A DNA stretch of 64,000 nucleotides. Source: Cryobacterium frigoriphilum. GTDB taxonomy: Bacteria; Actinomycetota; Actinomycetes; Actinomycetales; Microbacteriaceae. The notes beneath the pieces are model-generated. The model was not told the DNA's origin. It did not search any database and saw nothing but the letters and a program-made list of their open reading frames with translations. The position numbers and the translations under genes are program-made. The stretch spans positions 79,228-143,227 of the forward strand of contig NZ_SOHE01000044.1 of assembly GCF_004403305.1 (NCBI RefSeq), in the 5' to 3' direction. Shown here piece after piece: positions 34,262 to 42,711 of the stretch (its first letter is position 1; every line of letters starts with the position of its first letter).

Positions 34262-35173
34262 TCAGGCTCGCTTGAGCTGTTGGGCCGCGCGATCACCCGG
34301 CTCTCCGGATATCCAGAGCTGACGGTGGTACCGCACATTGGTGATGTCGAGGAAGTGACTCTTGCGAAAAGTTAATTCAGCGATCGCTGTCATTTTTCGC
34401 GTCTCGACGACTTCCATCCGGTCCGTGAGGACTATGCCGCCGAGGTCAAATTGAGTGTGATGGTTGGGGCACATGCAGAGAATATTCGACCAATTGTCCC
34501 GGCCGACGTGAGGGCGACCAAGAGGGCGGACGTGCGCTCCCTCGGCGTAAAAATGTCCGTTCACGGTCGGTATTTGAGCTCCACAAACCTGGCATTGGAA
34601 ATCGTAGAGCTGTTTGATCTGTCGTGCCAGCTGCGAGTCTCGAATCCGCCTGGAAATGATTGTCGAAGCATACTCAGGGTCCGGATCGTTCGCACTCTGT
34701 GGTTCTAAGGGGAGTTGCTCATCAATTCTTTCGAGCCGAAACTGAACAATCTGAAAGCCGTCGCGGCCCGTGGCCATCCAGGTCTGGGTGACCAAGTACA
34801 AGCCCGAATACCGATACCCATACGGTGGTGCGAATGCGGAATTCTTATTGTGTTTTCGCACGACACGCACGGGCAAGCCCATGGCCATGCTGGTCGCGAG
34901 CCCCGCATTGCCTGGGGCATCTGGCGATTGGTCCCGTATCAGGCGCGTGCCGTTCGAGTCTCGGCCGCCGTGACCGGTATAGATGATGTAGTCACCGTGG
35001 TCTTCGTCATCCGAGTATCCGCCCGACAGAACGATCGAGTCCGCGCCTTCAGCTTTGGTGCCGCTGATGCCGGGTTGGGTGGGCCGGTGAACGTTAGTGT
35101 CGTGGAGCTCGCGCCGATCCTTGAATAATCGACCGACTGTAATCCCATCGGGCGTGCCAAAGAACTTGCTCAT
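34262..35173 (-). CDS. SRA(YDG)-HNH endonuclease, modification-dependent type IV-like
   Basis: 303 residues. The N-terminal SRA/YDG domain (VGRLFKDRRELHDTNVHRPT, SIVLSGGYSDDEDHGDYIIY, TGHGGRDSNG and YRYSGLYLV) binds modified cytosine in known proteins. The C-terminal HNH domain has zinc-type cysteines in CQVCGA and catalytic-region EGAHVRPLGRPHVGRDNWSN, CPNHHTQFD. SRA-HNH proteins cut DNA carrying 5-methylcytosine or related marks, restricting modified phage or plasmid DNA. It is convergent with the PLD-helicase gene (24 bp apart) and divergent from the 3-TM/helicase pair. Confidence 0.92.
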   Translation of the reverse strand: MSKFFGTPDGITVGRLFKDRRELHDTNVHRPTQPGISGTKAEGADSIVLSGGYSDDEDHGDYIIYTGHGGRDSNGTRLIRDQSPDAPGNAGLATSMAMGLPVRVVRKHNKNSAFAPPYGYRYSGLYLVTQTWMATGRDGFQIVQFRLERIDEQLPLEPQSANDPDPEYASTIISRRIRDSQLARQIKQLYDFQCQVCGAQIPTVNGHFYAEGAHVRPLGRPHVGRDNWSNILCMCPNHHTQFDLGGIVLTDRMEVVETRKMTAIAELTFRKSHFLDITNVRYHRQLWISGEPGDRAAQQLKRA

Positions 35174-35339
35174 AAGTAATCCCCCGATGCCAGGGTATCA
35201 ATCGGTGGGAGGAAGGAAAAGCCTGATTGTGACCATTTCTAGGGGGTAAGTGGCCCCTAAAATAGGCGTTCGGGTCGCGCTAAACTGCCGTGTGTCGCTA
35301 CAGCGCGGAGAGCCATTCGTTGGACAAAAGGACACCGCC

Positions 35340-35690
35340 ATGAGCTCAAATGTCGTGACCGACACACTCACGTCGCAGTTCGCCGCGATCGGAGGTGTCA
35401 TGCTGCTGGCAGGCATCCTCCCATTCGTTGCGTCGTGGATGCTCGACGGGGTCGTTCAACTGCTCCGCCGAAACGGCCCCAAGCTCTTCTTGATGGGTCT
35501 TGGTTTTACGGTTCTCGCCGGCGGGGGTGGCTACTTTGCTCTACAATACGGGCTGGGTATCCAGGGCGTACCCGTGGATTCCACGTCTGCCATGAAGACC
35601 CTGGCCCAAACAATCCTGATGTTTACGATTCCGCTGGCGCTGATTGCTTTCGTCATTCGCACTGTCAAACGGTTGGTGAAATCTCGATGA
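35340..35690 (+). CDS. Small three-TM membrane protein coupled to a UvrD-like helicase
   Basis: 116 residues with three predicted TM segments: IGGVMLLAGILPFVASWML, LFLMGLGFTVLAGGGGYFAL and TILMFTIPLALIAFVI. It has a basic C-terminal tail (RTVKRLVKSR). The start is ATG 35340 with AAAGGA about 8 bp upstream. Its stop overlaps the helicase start (ATGA), so the two are translated together. I recognise no family. A membrane protein co-translated with a nuclease-helicase could anchor or toxify as part of a defence unit (inference). Confidence 0.72.
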   Translation: MSSNVVTDTLTSQFAAIGGVMLLAGILPFVASWMLDGVVQLLRRNGPKLFLMGLGFTVLAGGGGYFALQYGLGIQGVPVDSTSAMKTLAQTILMFTIPLALIAFVIRTVKRLVKSR

Positions 35691-38467
35691 CGGGGCATGC
35701 GCTGCCGACCTGGCAGCCGTCCGCCTGGGCCAAGACGCTCACGCACTCCGGCGACTGGCGGCTCGCCCTGCACGACGACGTCGTCACCGTGACGGTCGGC
35801 GGTGTTGCGACCGAGGCCGGCCTCGAGGCCTGCGCCCTGGTCGACGTGGCCCGCGGCCTGTTCTGGAGTCAGCTGACTCTGCAGGTGGGGGAGCAGGTGA
35901 TGCGGCTGCGGGGCATCGGTCGGGCTGATGCTGCCTCCTTCGAAAGTGCTTTCACGGTCGCCCGAGAGTCACTGCAGCTGCGCCAGCTCATCGCCGAGTT
36001 TGCGGTGGCGGCGGGGCAGGCCACGCTCTGGGTGCAGAGCTTCACCGCCGCGCTCACGCGCCACCTGCGCACGAGGGGCTGGCTCACGACTGAATTTGGC
36101 GCTGAGTGGGCCGCTCGCAAGGCGGCTGTCGGGTTCAGCCATCTGCTCGACGATCCCAACCTGCAGGCGCACATCGCCGCTCAACCGCTCGATGTCGCCG
36201 GCACGATCGCACTCTGGTCCGAAGACGCGCTCGCCACCATCGCGCGCGAAAACCAGCGCCATCTCGAGGCCGAGACCGAGCAGTGCCGGGAGTTCTTCGA
36301 CACCGTGGAACGCTCGCCGCTCACCACGGAACAGATCCGTGCCGTGGTCTGCTTCGACAACCGGATGCTCGTGGTCGCCGCCGCCGGATCCGGCAAGACC
36401 TCGACGATGGTCGCGAAGGCCGGGTACGCCCTGCATCGCAACCTGATCGCGGCCGACAAGATAGTGATGCTCGCCTTCAACTCCGCTGCCGCGAAAGAGC
36501 TGCAGCAGCGCACCCGCGAGCGCCTTGGCCCGCTCGGCCTCGATGCCGAGCAGGTCGTCGCCCGAACCTTTCACGCATTCGGCCTGGACATCATTGGGCA
36601 GGCTACCGGCAAGAAGCCGTCGCTCGCGCCGTGGCTCGAGAATGACGGCATCGCCCAGCTTGGCCTCATCATCGACCGGTTGCGTGCGACTGACGTCGTA
36701 TTCCGCTCCGAGTGGGACTTCTTTCGCGCGGTTCTGGCCCGCGACTACCCCGATGACGATGGGGTCACGTCGGAGACCAGCGAGGGGTTTCGCACCTCGC
36801 AGGGCGAGACCGTCAAGAGCCCCGGTGAGCGGATGATCGCCGACTGGCTGTTCTTCAACGGCGTCGAGTACGTCTACGAGAAGGCCTATGAGTTCGAGAC
36901 CGCCGACGCCGAGCACGGTCAGTACCACCCGGACTTCTACTACCCGGCCATCAACGCGTACCACGAGCACTGGGCGCTCGACGCGCCCGGTGAGTCCCCG
37001 TTTGACGGCTACCTCGACGGCATGGCGTGGAAGCAGAAGGTGCACCGCACGAACGGAACCTCGTTGCTCGAAACCACCAAGTTCGAACTCTGGGGCGGTA
37101 GCGCGCTCACAAATCTGGGCAGGCAGCTAACCGAGCGCGGCATCCGTTTGCAGCCGGACGCCGACCGTCTCGCCGCCGGGCAGACGCCGGTCGAGAACGC
37201 ACTGCTGTTGAAGACATTTCGCTCCTTTCTCGCTCACGCCAAGAGCAATTGCCTCAGCGATGAGCAGCTCAGCGTGCGACTCACCGAGCAGGCGCAGGGC
37301 CCGGTGCGCTACCGTGATGCGTCGTTCCTGCGACTGTTCACGGCCATCCGCCGCGAGTGGGATGCCCAGCTGGCCGCGGATGACTGCATTGATTTCGAAG
37401 ACATGCTCACGCTCGCCGCCGAGCACCTCGAGGCCGGCGATTGGGTCAGCCCCTACGAACTCGTGATGGTGGACGAGTTTCAGGACGCCAGTTTCGCCCG
37501 AGCCCGCCTGGCCCGTGCGCTCGTCGCCCAGCCGGGCCGCTATCTGTTCGCGGTCGGCGACGACTGGCAGAGCATCAACCGGTTCGCCGGCGCCGACCTC
37601 TCGGTCATGACCGGCTTCCAATCGTGGTTCGGGCCGAGCGACGTGATGCGCCTCGAGCGCACCTTTCGGTTTCCGCAGTCGATAGCCGATGTCTCCAGCG
37701 CCTTCGTGCTGCAGAACCCGAGCCAGATCGCGAAGACCGTGGTGTCGTCGACCAGGGAGTTCGTCCCGACGATCGGTATCGTGACGATGGATTCCGAAAC
37801 GGCGGTGGCCGCCGGCATCCGTCACCGCCTGAAACTGCTGCGCGACCAGGTTGCCAGCGGGGAGTTGCCCGGGGCGCCCGGACGCAAGCTGTCAGTGCTC
37901 GTGCTCGGCCGCTATCAGTTTCAGCACAAATATGTGAGCGGATGCGGTGACCTGGCCGACCGGCTCGACGTGCGGTTTTCGACGATCCACGCCTCGAAGG
38001 GGGCGGAGGCGGACTACGTCGTGATCGTCGGTATGGTGAACGGAAAGTACGGGTTTCCGAGCACGATCCCAAACGATCCGGTGCTGCGCCTGGCGATGCC
38101 GGCCGCGGAGGTGTTTCCGAGGGCGGAGGAACGACGGCTGTTCTACGTGGCACTGACCAGGGCGCGGCGCGGGGTGTTGCTGGTCACGATCGATAAGCAC
38201 GAATCACGGTTTCTGATGGAACTCATTCGTGACCAGGGAATCGTGCGCACGAACACGATCGGTGAGGTGCTGGAGTCCGTAGTCTGCCCGAAGTGCGGTC
38301 GCGCGTTCATGGTGCCGCGGTCAAGTAAGCGTGGGCCGTTTCTTGGCTGCCGGCGGTATCCGCGGTGCAAGGGCACCCTCGCGATCGACGGCAGCCCGTC
38401 GGTGCCGGCCGTGAAGCCGGTCGGCGAACCGCGCAAGGCCTTCACTCCCTACCGCCGCCACCGCTGA
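35687..38467 (+). CDS. UvrD/Rep-type SF1 helicase with embedded nuclease-like insert and C-terminal zinc ribbon
   Basis: 926 residues. It has Walker A VAAAGSGKTSTMV (about 230), Walker B MVDEFQDASFARARL (about 595), motif III VGDDWQSINRF, motif IV FRFPQSIADV, motif VI YVALTRARRG. Between motifs Ia and II lies an insert (about 380-480) with GERMIADWLFFNGVEYVYEK, HPDFYYP and HEHWALD, resembling PD-(D/E)XK nuclease inserts of helicase-IV-like enzymes. The end carries a topoisomerase-type zinc ribbon, CPKCGRAFMV and FLGCRRYPRCKG. The start is the ATG overlapping the small membrane gene. It likely acts in DNA repair, restart or defence. Confidence 0.9.
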   Translation: MTGHALPTWQPSAWAKTLTHSGDWRLALHDDVVTVTVGGVATEAGLEACALVDVARGLFWSQLTLQVGEQVMRLRGIGRADAASFESAFTVARESLQLRQLIAEFAVAAGQATLWVQSFTAALTRHLRTRGWLTTEFGAEWAARKAAVGFSHLLDDPNLQAHIAAQPLDVAGTIALWSEDALATIARENQRHLEAETEQCREFFDTVERSPLTTEQIRAVVCFDNRMLVVAAAGSGKTSTMVAKAGYALHRNLIAADKIVMLAFNSAAAKELQQRTRERLGPLGLDAEQVVARTFHAFGLDIIGQATGKKPSLAPWLENDGIAQLGLIIDRLRATDVVFRSEWDFFRAVLARDYPDDDGVTSETSEGFRTSQGETVKSPGERMIADWLFFNGVEYVYEKAYEFETADAEHGQYHPDFYYPAINAYHEHWALDAPGESPFDGYLDGMAWKQKVHRTNGTSLLETTKFELWGGSALTNLGRQLTERGIRLQPDADRLAAGQTPVENALLLKTFRSFLAHAKSNCLSDEQLSVRLTEQAQGPVRYRDASFLRLFTAIRREWDAQLAADDCIDFEDMLTLAAEHLEAGDWVSPYELVMVDEFQDASFARARLARALVAQPGRYLFAVGDDWQSINRFAGADLSVMTGFQSWFGPSDVMRLERTFRFPQSIADVSSAFVLQNPSQIAKTVVSSTREFVPTIGIVTMDSETAVAAGIRHRLKLLRDQVASGELPGAPGRKLSVLVLGRYQFQHKYVSGCGDLADRLDVRFSTIHASKGAEADYVVIVGMVNGKYGFPSTIPNDPVLRLAMPAAEVFPRAEERRLFYVALTRARRGVLLVTIDKHESRFLMELIRDQGIVRTNTIGEVLESVVCPKCGRAFMVPRSSKRGPFLGCRRYPRCKGTLAIDGSPSVPAVKPVGEPRKAFTPYRRHR

Positions 38468-38559
38468 CCGTGCGGCCGCTGACCCCTCATCCGTGGGCCG
38501 CGGCCGCGTCTACCCCCTCGCTACAGTCAAAGGACCATCCCGTTCAGCTCAGGAGCAAC

Positions 38560-39792
38560 ATGCCCGCACCCGGTTTCGCCGTCATCGACTTCGAGACCAC
38601 CGGACTCTTTCCGGGCGGGCACGACCGTGTTATCGAGGTCGCCGTCGTGCACGTGAGCGCCGAGGGCGAGATCGAGGGTCAGTGGGAAACGCTGATCAAC
38701 CCCGGCCGGGATCTCGGGCGCCAGGACATCCACCGGGTGCGCGCCGCCGACGTCATGAACGCGCCCGCCTTCGCCCAAGTTGCCCCGCAACTCGTCGCTC
38801 TGCTCGACGGCCGCGTCATCGTGGCCCACAACGCCGGCTTCGACACCCGGTTTCTGCTCGCCGAACTCGCCCGCGCCGGCCACGCCGTGACCGAGCCGGT
38901 GGTCAGCCTGTGCACCATGCAGCTCGCCCGGGAGTTTCTGCCCGGCACCGGGCGCAGCCTTGCGGACTGCTGCGCCGCGTATGACATCGATCTGACCGGG
39001 GCCCACCGGGCATCCGTCGACGCGTACGCGACCGCCGAACTGCTCGGCTGCTACATCGAGGGCGCCGCCGACCCCACGCTCTGGGCGGATGCCCTTGAAC
39101 TTGCCGCCGCGTACCGCTGGCCGCACGTGTCAGCGCCGGCGCTGCCGTGGTTCGCGCGGCCGGACTTTGCGCAGGAGCAGACGGCATCCGCTTTTCTGGA
39201 ACGCATCAGCACACGGCTGCCCGAACTCACCGGACCGGCCGAGCACCAGGAGTATCTCGCGCTGCTCGATCGCTGCCTGCTCGACCGGCACCTCAGCGCC
39301 CACGAAGCGCAGGCGCTCGTGATGCTGGCTGACGAACTCGGCCTCAGCCGCCACCGCTGTGAACTGCTGCACAGCGAATACTTCACCGCGCTCGCCCGCA
39401 TCGCGTGGGCCGACGGCGTGCTCACGACCGATGAGATGGCCGACCTCGTCGCCGTCGCCAACCTTCTCGATATTTCAGCGGATGCCCTCGACGCTGCCCT
39501 CGACGCGCCGGCGCCTTCCGTCGTGGTGCTGACCAGCGCGCACTTCGAGCTGCACCTCGGCGATCTCGTCGTGCTGACCGGTGAGATGACCCGGCCCCGC
39601 AGCGACTGGGAATCGGAGCTGCTCGCCCGCGGTCTTGCTCCGAAAAGCGCCGTGACCAAGAAGGTCACGCTGCTCGTGGCAGCCGATCCGGATTCGCTCT
39701 CGGGCAAGGCCCGCAAAGCCCGGGACTATGGCATTCCGATCGTGGGGGAGGCCTCGCTGGCGCGGCTGGCGGGGGCGTTTCCCCTGATCTGA
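38560..39792 (+). CDS. DEDDh exonuclease with C-terminal BRCT domain (DnaQ epsilon-like)
   Basis: 410 residues. The N-terminal 3'-5' exonuclease has all DEDDh motifs: FAVIDFETTGLF (Asp, Glu), HNAGFDTRFLL (Asp), and HRASVDAYATAELL (His, Asp). A helical middle region (TerB-like in feel, with ARIAWADGVLTTDEMADL) follows, then a C-terminal BRCT domain starting at LGDLVVLTGEMTRP with KKVTLLVAAD. Proteins of this layout are common in actinobacteria as DNA polymerase III epsilon-like exonucleases for repair. ATG 38560 has AGGAG 5 bp upstream; the open frame upstream is not coding. Confidence 0.9.
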   Translation: MPAPGFAVIDFETTGLFPGGHDRVIEVAVVHVSAEGEIEGQWETLINPGRDLGRQDIHRVRAADVMNAPAFAQVAPQLVALLDGRVIVAHNAGFDTRFLLAELARAGHAVTEPVVSLCTMQLAREFLPGTGRSLADCCAAYDIDLTGAHRASVDAYATAELLGCYIEGAADPTLWADALELAAAYRWPHVSAPALPWFARPDFAQEQTASAFLERISTRLPELTGPAEHQEYLALLDRCLLDRHLSAHEAQALVMLADELGLSRHRCELLHSEYFTALARIAWADGVLTTDEMADLVAVANLLDISADALDAALDAPAPSVVVLTSAHFELHLGDLVVLTGEMTRPRSDWESELLARGLAPKSAVTKKVTLLVAADPDSLSGKARKARDYGIPIVGEASLARLAGAFPLI

Positions 39793-39907
39793 GAGTCGGC
39801 TGGCCCCGGTCGTGGCGCGCTCACTGTGTTTGATAGTAGGAGTGGGTCTGGTCTTGGACACCACTGGCGCAGGGAACCATTTCACGCCCGCCCGTGTTGC
39901 CCCTGAC

Positions 39908-40939
39908 ATGAAGTCAATTGTGTACAGCCAGACCGGTGACCCGTCCGTGCTCCACCTCGTTGATCGGCCGGTGACCGAACCCGGTGCCGGCGAGGTGCGC
40001 GTGCGCATCGTGGTCAGCGGTGTGAACCCCACCGACTGGAAGTCACGCCGAGGCTCGGCACCGGGCCAGGCGCTCGCGTTCGACGATGTCGTGCCCGGGC
40101 AAGACGGCGCCGGCATCGTCGACGCGGTCGGCGCCGGCGTGCACCACGTCAGCGCGGGCGACCGGGTGTGGCTGGCGCTTGCCGCCTATCAGCGCGCGAA
40201 CAGCGGCTCGGCCCAGGAGTACGCCGTGCTTCCGGCGGAGCGCGTCTTCGCGCTGCCCGCGAATGCGAGCTTCGACCAGGGCGCGAGCCTCGGGGTGCCG
40301 GCGATCACGGCGTACCGCGCGCTGACGGTGGCCGAGGATGGCCCGCGCCGACTGCACCCGGGCGCCCTGGCCGGCAAAATCGTGCTCGTCGCAGGCGGGG
40401 CCGGTGCCGTGGGGCACGCGGCGATCCAGCTGGCCCGGTGGGCGGGGGCATCCGTTGTCACGACCGTGAGCGGACCGTCGAAAGCGGCGCTCGCCACGGC
40501 GGCTGGCGCGCAGCATGTGCTCACCTATACCGACCCAGACGTCGTCGCCCAGATCCGGGCGATCGCGCCGCACGGGGTGGACCTGATCGTGGAGGTCTCA
40601 CCGGCTCAGAATGCACAGCTCGACCTGGCCGTCATCCGTAATCGTGGGTCGATCGCGGTCTATGCCAACAACGGTGGTGATGAGGTGACGCTCGACGTGC
40701 GCCAGCACTTCAGCCTCAACGTGCGCTACCAGTTCGTGCTGCTCTACACGGTGGGAGCCGACGTGATTCGTGCGGCGGCCGAGGACATCACCGCGGCTCT
40801 CGTGGATGGCGCGCTGAGCGTGGGAGAGGAAGCGGGGCTGCCCCTGCATCGCACCGCCCTGGCGCACACGGCGGATGCCCATGCCTTGGTCGAGAGCGGA
40901 GTCGTCGGCAAGGTGCTGATCGACGTGTCGGTGGGGTGA
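39908..40939 (+). CDS. NADPH:quinone reductase-like MDR oxidoreductase
   Basis: 343-residue zinc-independent medium-chain reductase. It has the GroES-like half with VSGVNPTDWKSRRG and PGQDGAGIVDAVGAG. The Rossmann half has VLVAGGAGAVGHAAIQLARW near residue 160, the AGGAGxVG form typical of quinone oxidoreductases. It reduces quinones or enones with NADPH in the cytoplasm. The start is placed at ATG 39908 (MKSIVYSQTGDP), where family homology begins; an upstream in-frame ATG (39812) would add 32 residues of non-family sequence. Single gene between the exonuclease and deoC. Confidence 0.88.
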   Translation: MKSIVYSQTGDPSVLHLVDRPVTEPGAGEVRVRIVVSGVNPTDWKSRRGSAPGQALAFDDVVPGQDGAGIVDAVGAGVHHVSAGDRVWLALAAYQRANSGSAQEYAVLPAERVFALPANASFDQGASLGVPAITAYRALTVAEDGPRRLHPGALAGKIVLVAGGAGAVGHAAIQLARWAGASVVTTVSGPSKAALATAAGAQHVLTYTDPDVVAQIRAIAPHGVDLIVEVSPAQNAQLDLAVIRNRGSIAVYANNGGDEVTLDVRQHFSLNVRYQFVLLYTVGADVIRAAAEDITAALVDGALSVGEEAGLPLHRTALAHTADAHALVESGVVGKVLIDVSVG

Positions 40940-41024
40940 TCCCGGTCCGCCGTAGTGCTTGAATCTGCCGCAATCGCAGCGTCGGGCATGGCGAACACGC
41001 CATGACCGACGCCGCCGCGGACGC

Positions 41025-41729
41025 CTAGTAGGTGCCGGTCGGGACGGCGGAAGTGCTGCCGCTGAGCAGTGCGGCGCTGCCGGAGACTCCGAGGCGGGTC
41101 GCGCCGGCCTCGATCATGGCCAGGGCATCGTCGAAGGTGCGCACCCCGCCCGACGCCTTTACCTCGGCCCGGTCGCCCACGGTCTGCTTCATCAGACGCA
41201 CCGCGTGCACGGTCGCCCCACCGGCGGGGTGGAAACCGGTGGAGGTCTTCACGAAGTCGGCTCCTGCGGCGACGGATGCCTGGCACACGCCCACAATCTC
41301 GGCATCCGTGAGAGCCGCGGATTCGATGATCACCTTGAGCACCTTCGGTGCGGGAACGCTCGCGCGCACAGTCGCGATGTCGGCCTGCACATCGGTGAAC
41401 CGGCCGGCCTTGACGGCACCGATGTCGATGACCATGTCGACCTCGTCAGCACCCTGCTCGATGGAGAGGGCGGCCTCAGCGGCCTTGATAGCGCTGTGGT
41501 GCTTGCCGCTAGGGAAACCGCAGACGACCGCGACCTTGAGGTCGGAGCCGGCGGGGATCGTGAGCGGCAGCATCGACGGGGAGACACAGATCGAGTAGGT
41601 GCCGAGCTCGATGGCCTCGATGATGAGTGCAGTCACGTCTGCTGCGGTGGCCTCGGGCTTCAGAAGGGTGTGGTCGATGTGCTGCGCGACGATCTCGGCG
41701 CTGAGGGTGATGGTGGGGGTCGAAGTCAT
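41025..41729 (-). CDS. deoC: Deoxyribose-phosphate aldolase
   Basis: 234-residue class I aldolase (EC 4.1.2.4) splitting 2-deoxyribose 5-phosphate into glyceraldehyde 3-phosphate and acetaldehyde. The Schiff-base lysine lies in [15 protein letters not shown]. The second conserved lysine is in [14 protein letters not shown]. The N-terminal [14 protein letters not shown] and [14 protein letters not shown] are also diagnostic. It normally serves deoxynucleoside salvage. The usual neighbours (phosphopentomutase, nucleoside phosphorylase) are absent; immediately upstream is a decayed transketolase end. Confidence 0.95.
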   Translation of the reverse strand: MTSTPTITLSAEIVAQHIDHTLLKPEATAADVTALIIEAIELGTYSICVSPSMLPLTIPAGSDLKVAVVCGFPSGKHHSAIKAAEAALSIEQGADEVDMVIDIGAVKAGRFTDVQADIATVRASVPAPKVLKVIIESAALTDAEIVGVCQASVAAGADFVKTSTGFHPAGGATVHAVRLMKQTVGDRAEVKASGGVRTFDDALAMIEAGATRLGVSGSAALLSGSTSAVPTGTY

Positions 41730-41739
41730 GGATTGTCCT

Positions 41740-42069
41740 TAGTTGGTTACACGTGCGGGTGCGGCGAGGGCGTGCGCTGCCGCGTTGACCGCGTCGAGGT
41801 GGATGCCGCGGCGGCCCGACGTGCCGAATTTCTCAATCGACACCACCCGTCCGTCGAGGTCAGCTCAGCGGTACCAGGCCCGGGCGCGCAGGCCGTCGGC
41901 AGCACGGGCTCGCGGTGGTCGGCGTTCTGCTCGGCAAGCCACTCAACGCAGGGCACCGACACGACGCGGGGGAGATGCCCTCTCTTGCCAAGCCTACGGC
42001 GACATCGATCGCGAGATGAACTTCGCTGCGGGTGGCGAGGATGGCCAGGTCGTTCCTCGTACACCGCAC
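41740..42069 (-). pseudogene. Transketolase C-terminal fragment, frameshifted
   Basis: Three minus-strand frames read successive pieces of the transketolase C-terminal domain: DLAILATRSEVHLAIDVAVG (near 42050-41990), then RVVSVPCVEWLAEQNADHRE (near 41965-41900), then GRVVSIEKFGTSGRRGIHLD ending at a stop at 41740. The order and motifs match the end of bacterial transketolases (LIATGSEV.LA, RVVS.PC.EWF, VSIEHFG.S). At least two frameshifts and an internal deletion are needed, and the first about 550 residues are missing. Decayed gene; fills most of the 460-bp gap. Confidence 0.75.
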
Positions 42070-42151
42070 CGAGCTCCATCATCGCGCCGAGCCGGATGCT
42101 GGGCCGCAGGCTTCGAGGAGGATTGGAGCTTTCGCTGACTGAACCTTTCAC

Positions 42152-42180
42152 ATGTACATCGCGATCATGCTGATGTACAT
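42152..42180. promoter_or_regulatory. operator dyad of the Phd/RelE module
   Basis: Two copies of the self-complementary octamer ATGTACAT, at 42152-42159 and 42173-42180, centred 21 bp apart (two helical turns). The larger inverted repeat TGTACATC/GATGTACA spans 42153-42179. It ends 7 bp before the antitoxin ATG, as expected for autorepression by the antitoxin or TA complex. Confidence 0.75.
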
Positions 42181-42187
42181 TCAAGGC

Positions 42188-42436
42188 ATGTCGAGGTCAA
42201 GCGTCACCAACGCCAGGGCGCGCCTACCCGAGTTGATCGCCCAGGCCAGCTCAGAGGCCGTCTTTCTGGAGCGTCGCGGCAAGGTCGCCGCTGTGCTGGT
42301 GAGCCCCGAGCAGTACGCGCGCATGCAAGAAGCGCTCGAGGATGCTGAGGATGTCGCGGCGTTCGATGCGGCGATGGCCGACGAGGGCGACAACATTCCC
42401 TGGGCGCAGGTCAAAGCGGATCTCGGCTGGGTGTGA
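42188..42436 (+). CDS. Phd/YefM-family antitoxin
   Basis: 82 residues. The N-terminal Phd fold is visible as SVTNARARLPELIAQASSEA and VFLERRGKVAAVLVSPEQYA. The acidic C-terminal tail (LEDAEDVAAFDAAMADEGD) is suited to covering a basic RelE toxin. ATG 42188 directly after the operator dyad is preferred; the earlier ATGs at 42152 and 42170 lie within the palindrome. It overlaps the toxin start as GTGA. Confidence 0.92.
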   Translation: MSRSSVTNARARLPELIAQASSEAVFLERRGKVAAVLVSPEQYARMQEALEDAEDVAAFDAAMADEGDNIPWAQVKADLGWV

Positions 42437-42690
42437 GCAAGTTCCGGATCGAATTGCGCCCGGCAGCAGTCAAGGCCTTGCGGCAAATTGATCCGCAGGA
42501 TCGTCCTCGGGTCCAGGGCGCGATCGCCATGCTGGGCGAGGCCCCCCGCCCGCCCGGGGCTCGAGCGCTACAGGGACGGGATGGCTATCGGGTGCGGGTG
42601 GGCGACTACCGGATCATCTACACCATTCGCAACGACATCCTCTTGGTGGTCGTGGTCACCGTCGGTTATCGTCGGGACGTGTACGAGTAG
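42433..42690 (+). CDS. RelE/ParE-family toxin
   Basis: 85 residues, a typical RelE-fold toxin. It has FRIELRPAAVKALRQIDPQD, then GYRVRVGDYRIIYTI and VTVGYRRDVYE, with the conserved Arg, Tyr and terminal His/Arg-type positions of ribosome-dependent mRNA interferases (RVGDYRIIY motif). The GTG start lies within the antitoxin stop. Intact and complete. Confidence 0.93.
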   Translation: MSKFRIELRPAAVKALRQIDPQDRPRVQGAIAMLGEAPRPPGARALQGRDGYRVRVGDYRIIYTIRNDILLVVVVTVGYRRDVYE

Positions 42691-42711
42691 CGTGCGGTCA
42701 GTTTTCGGGGA

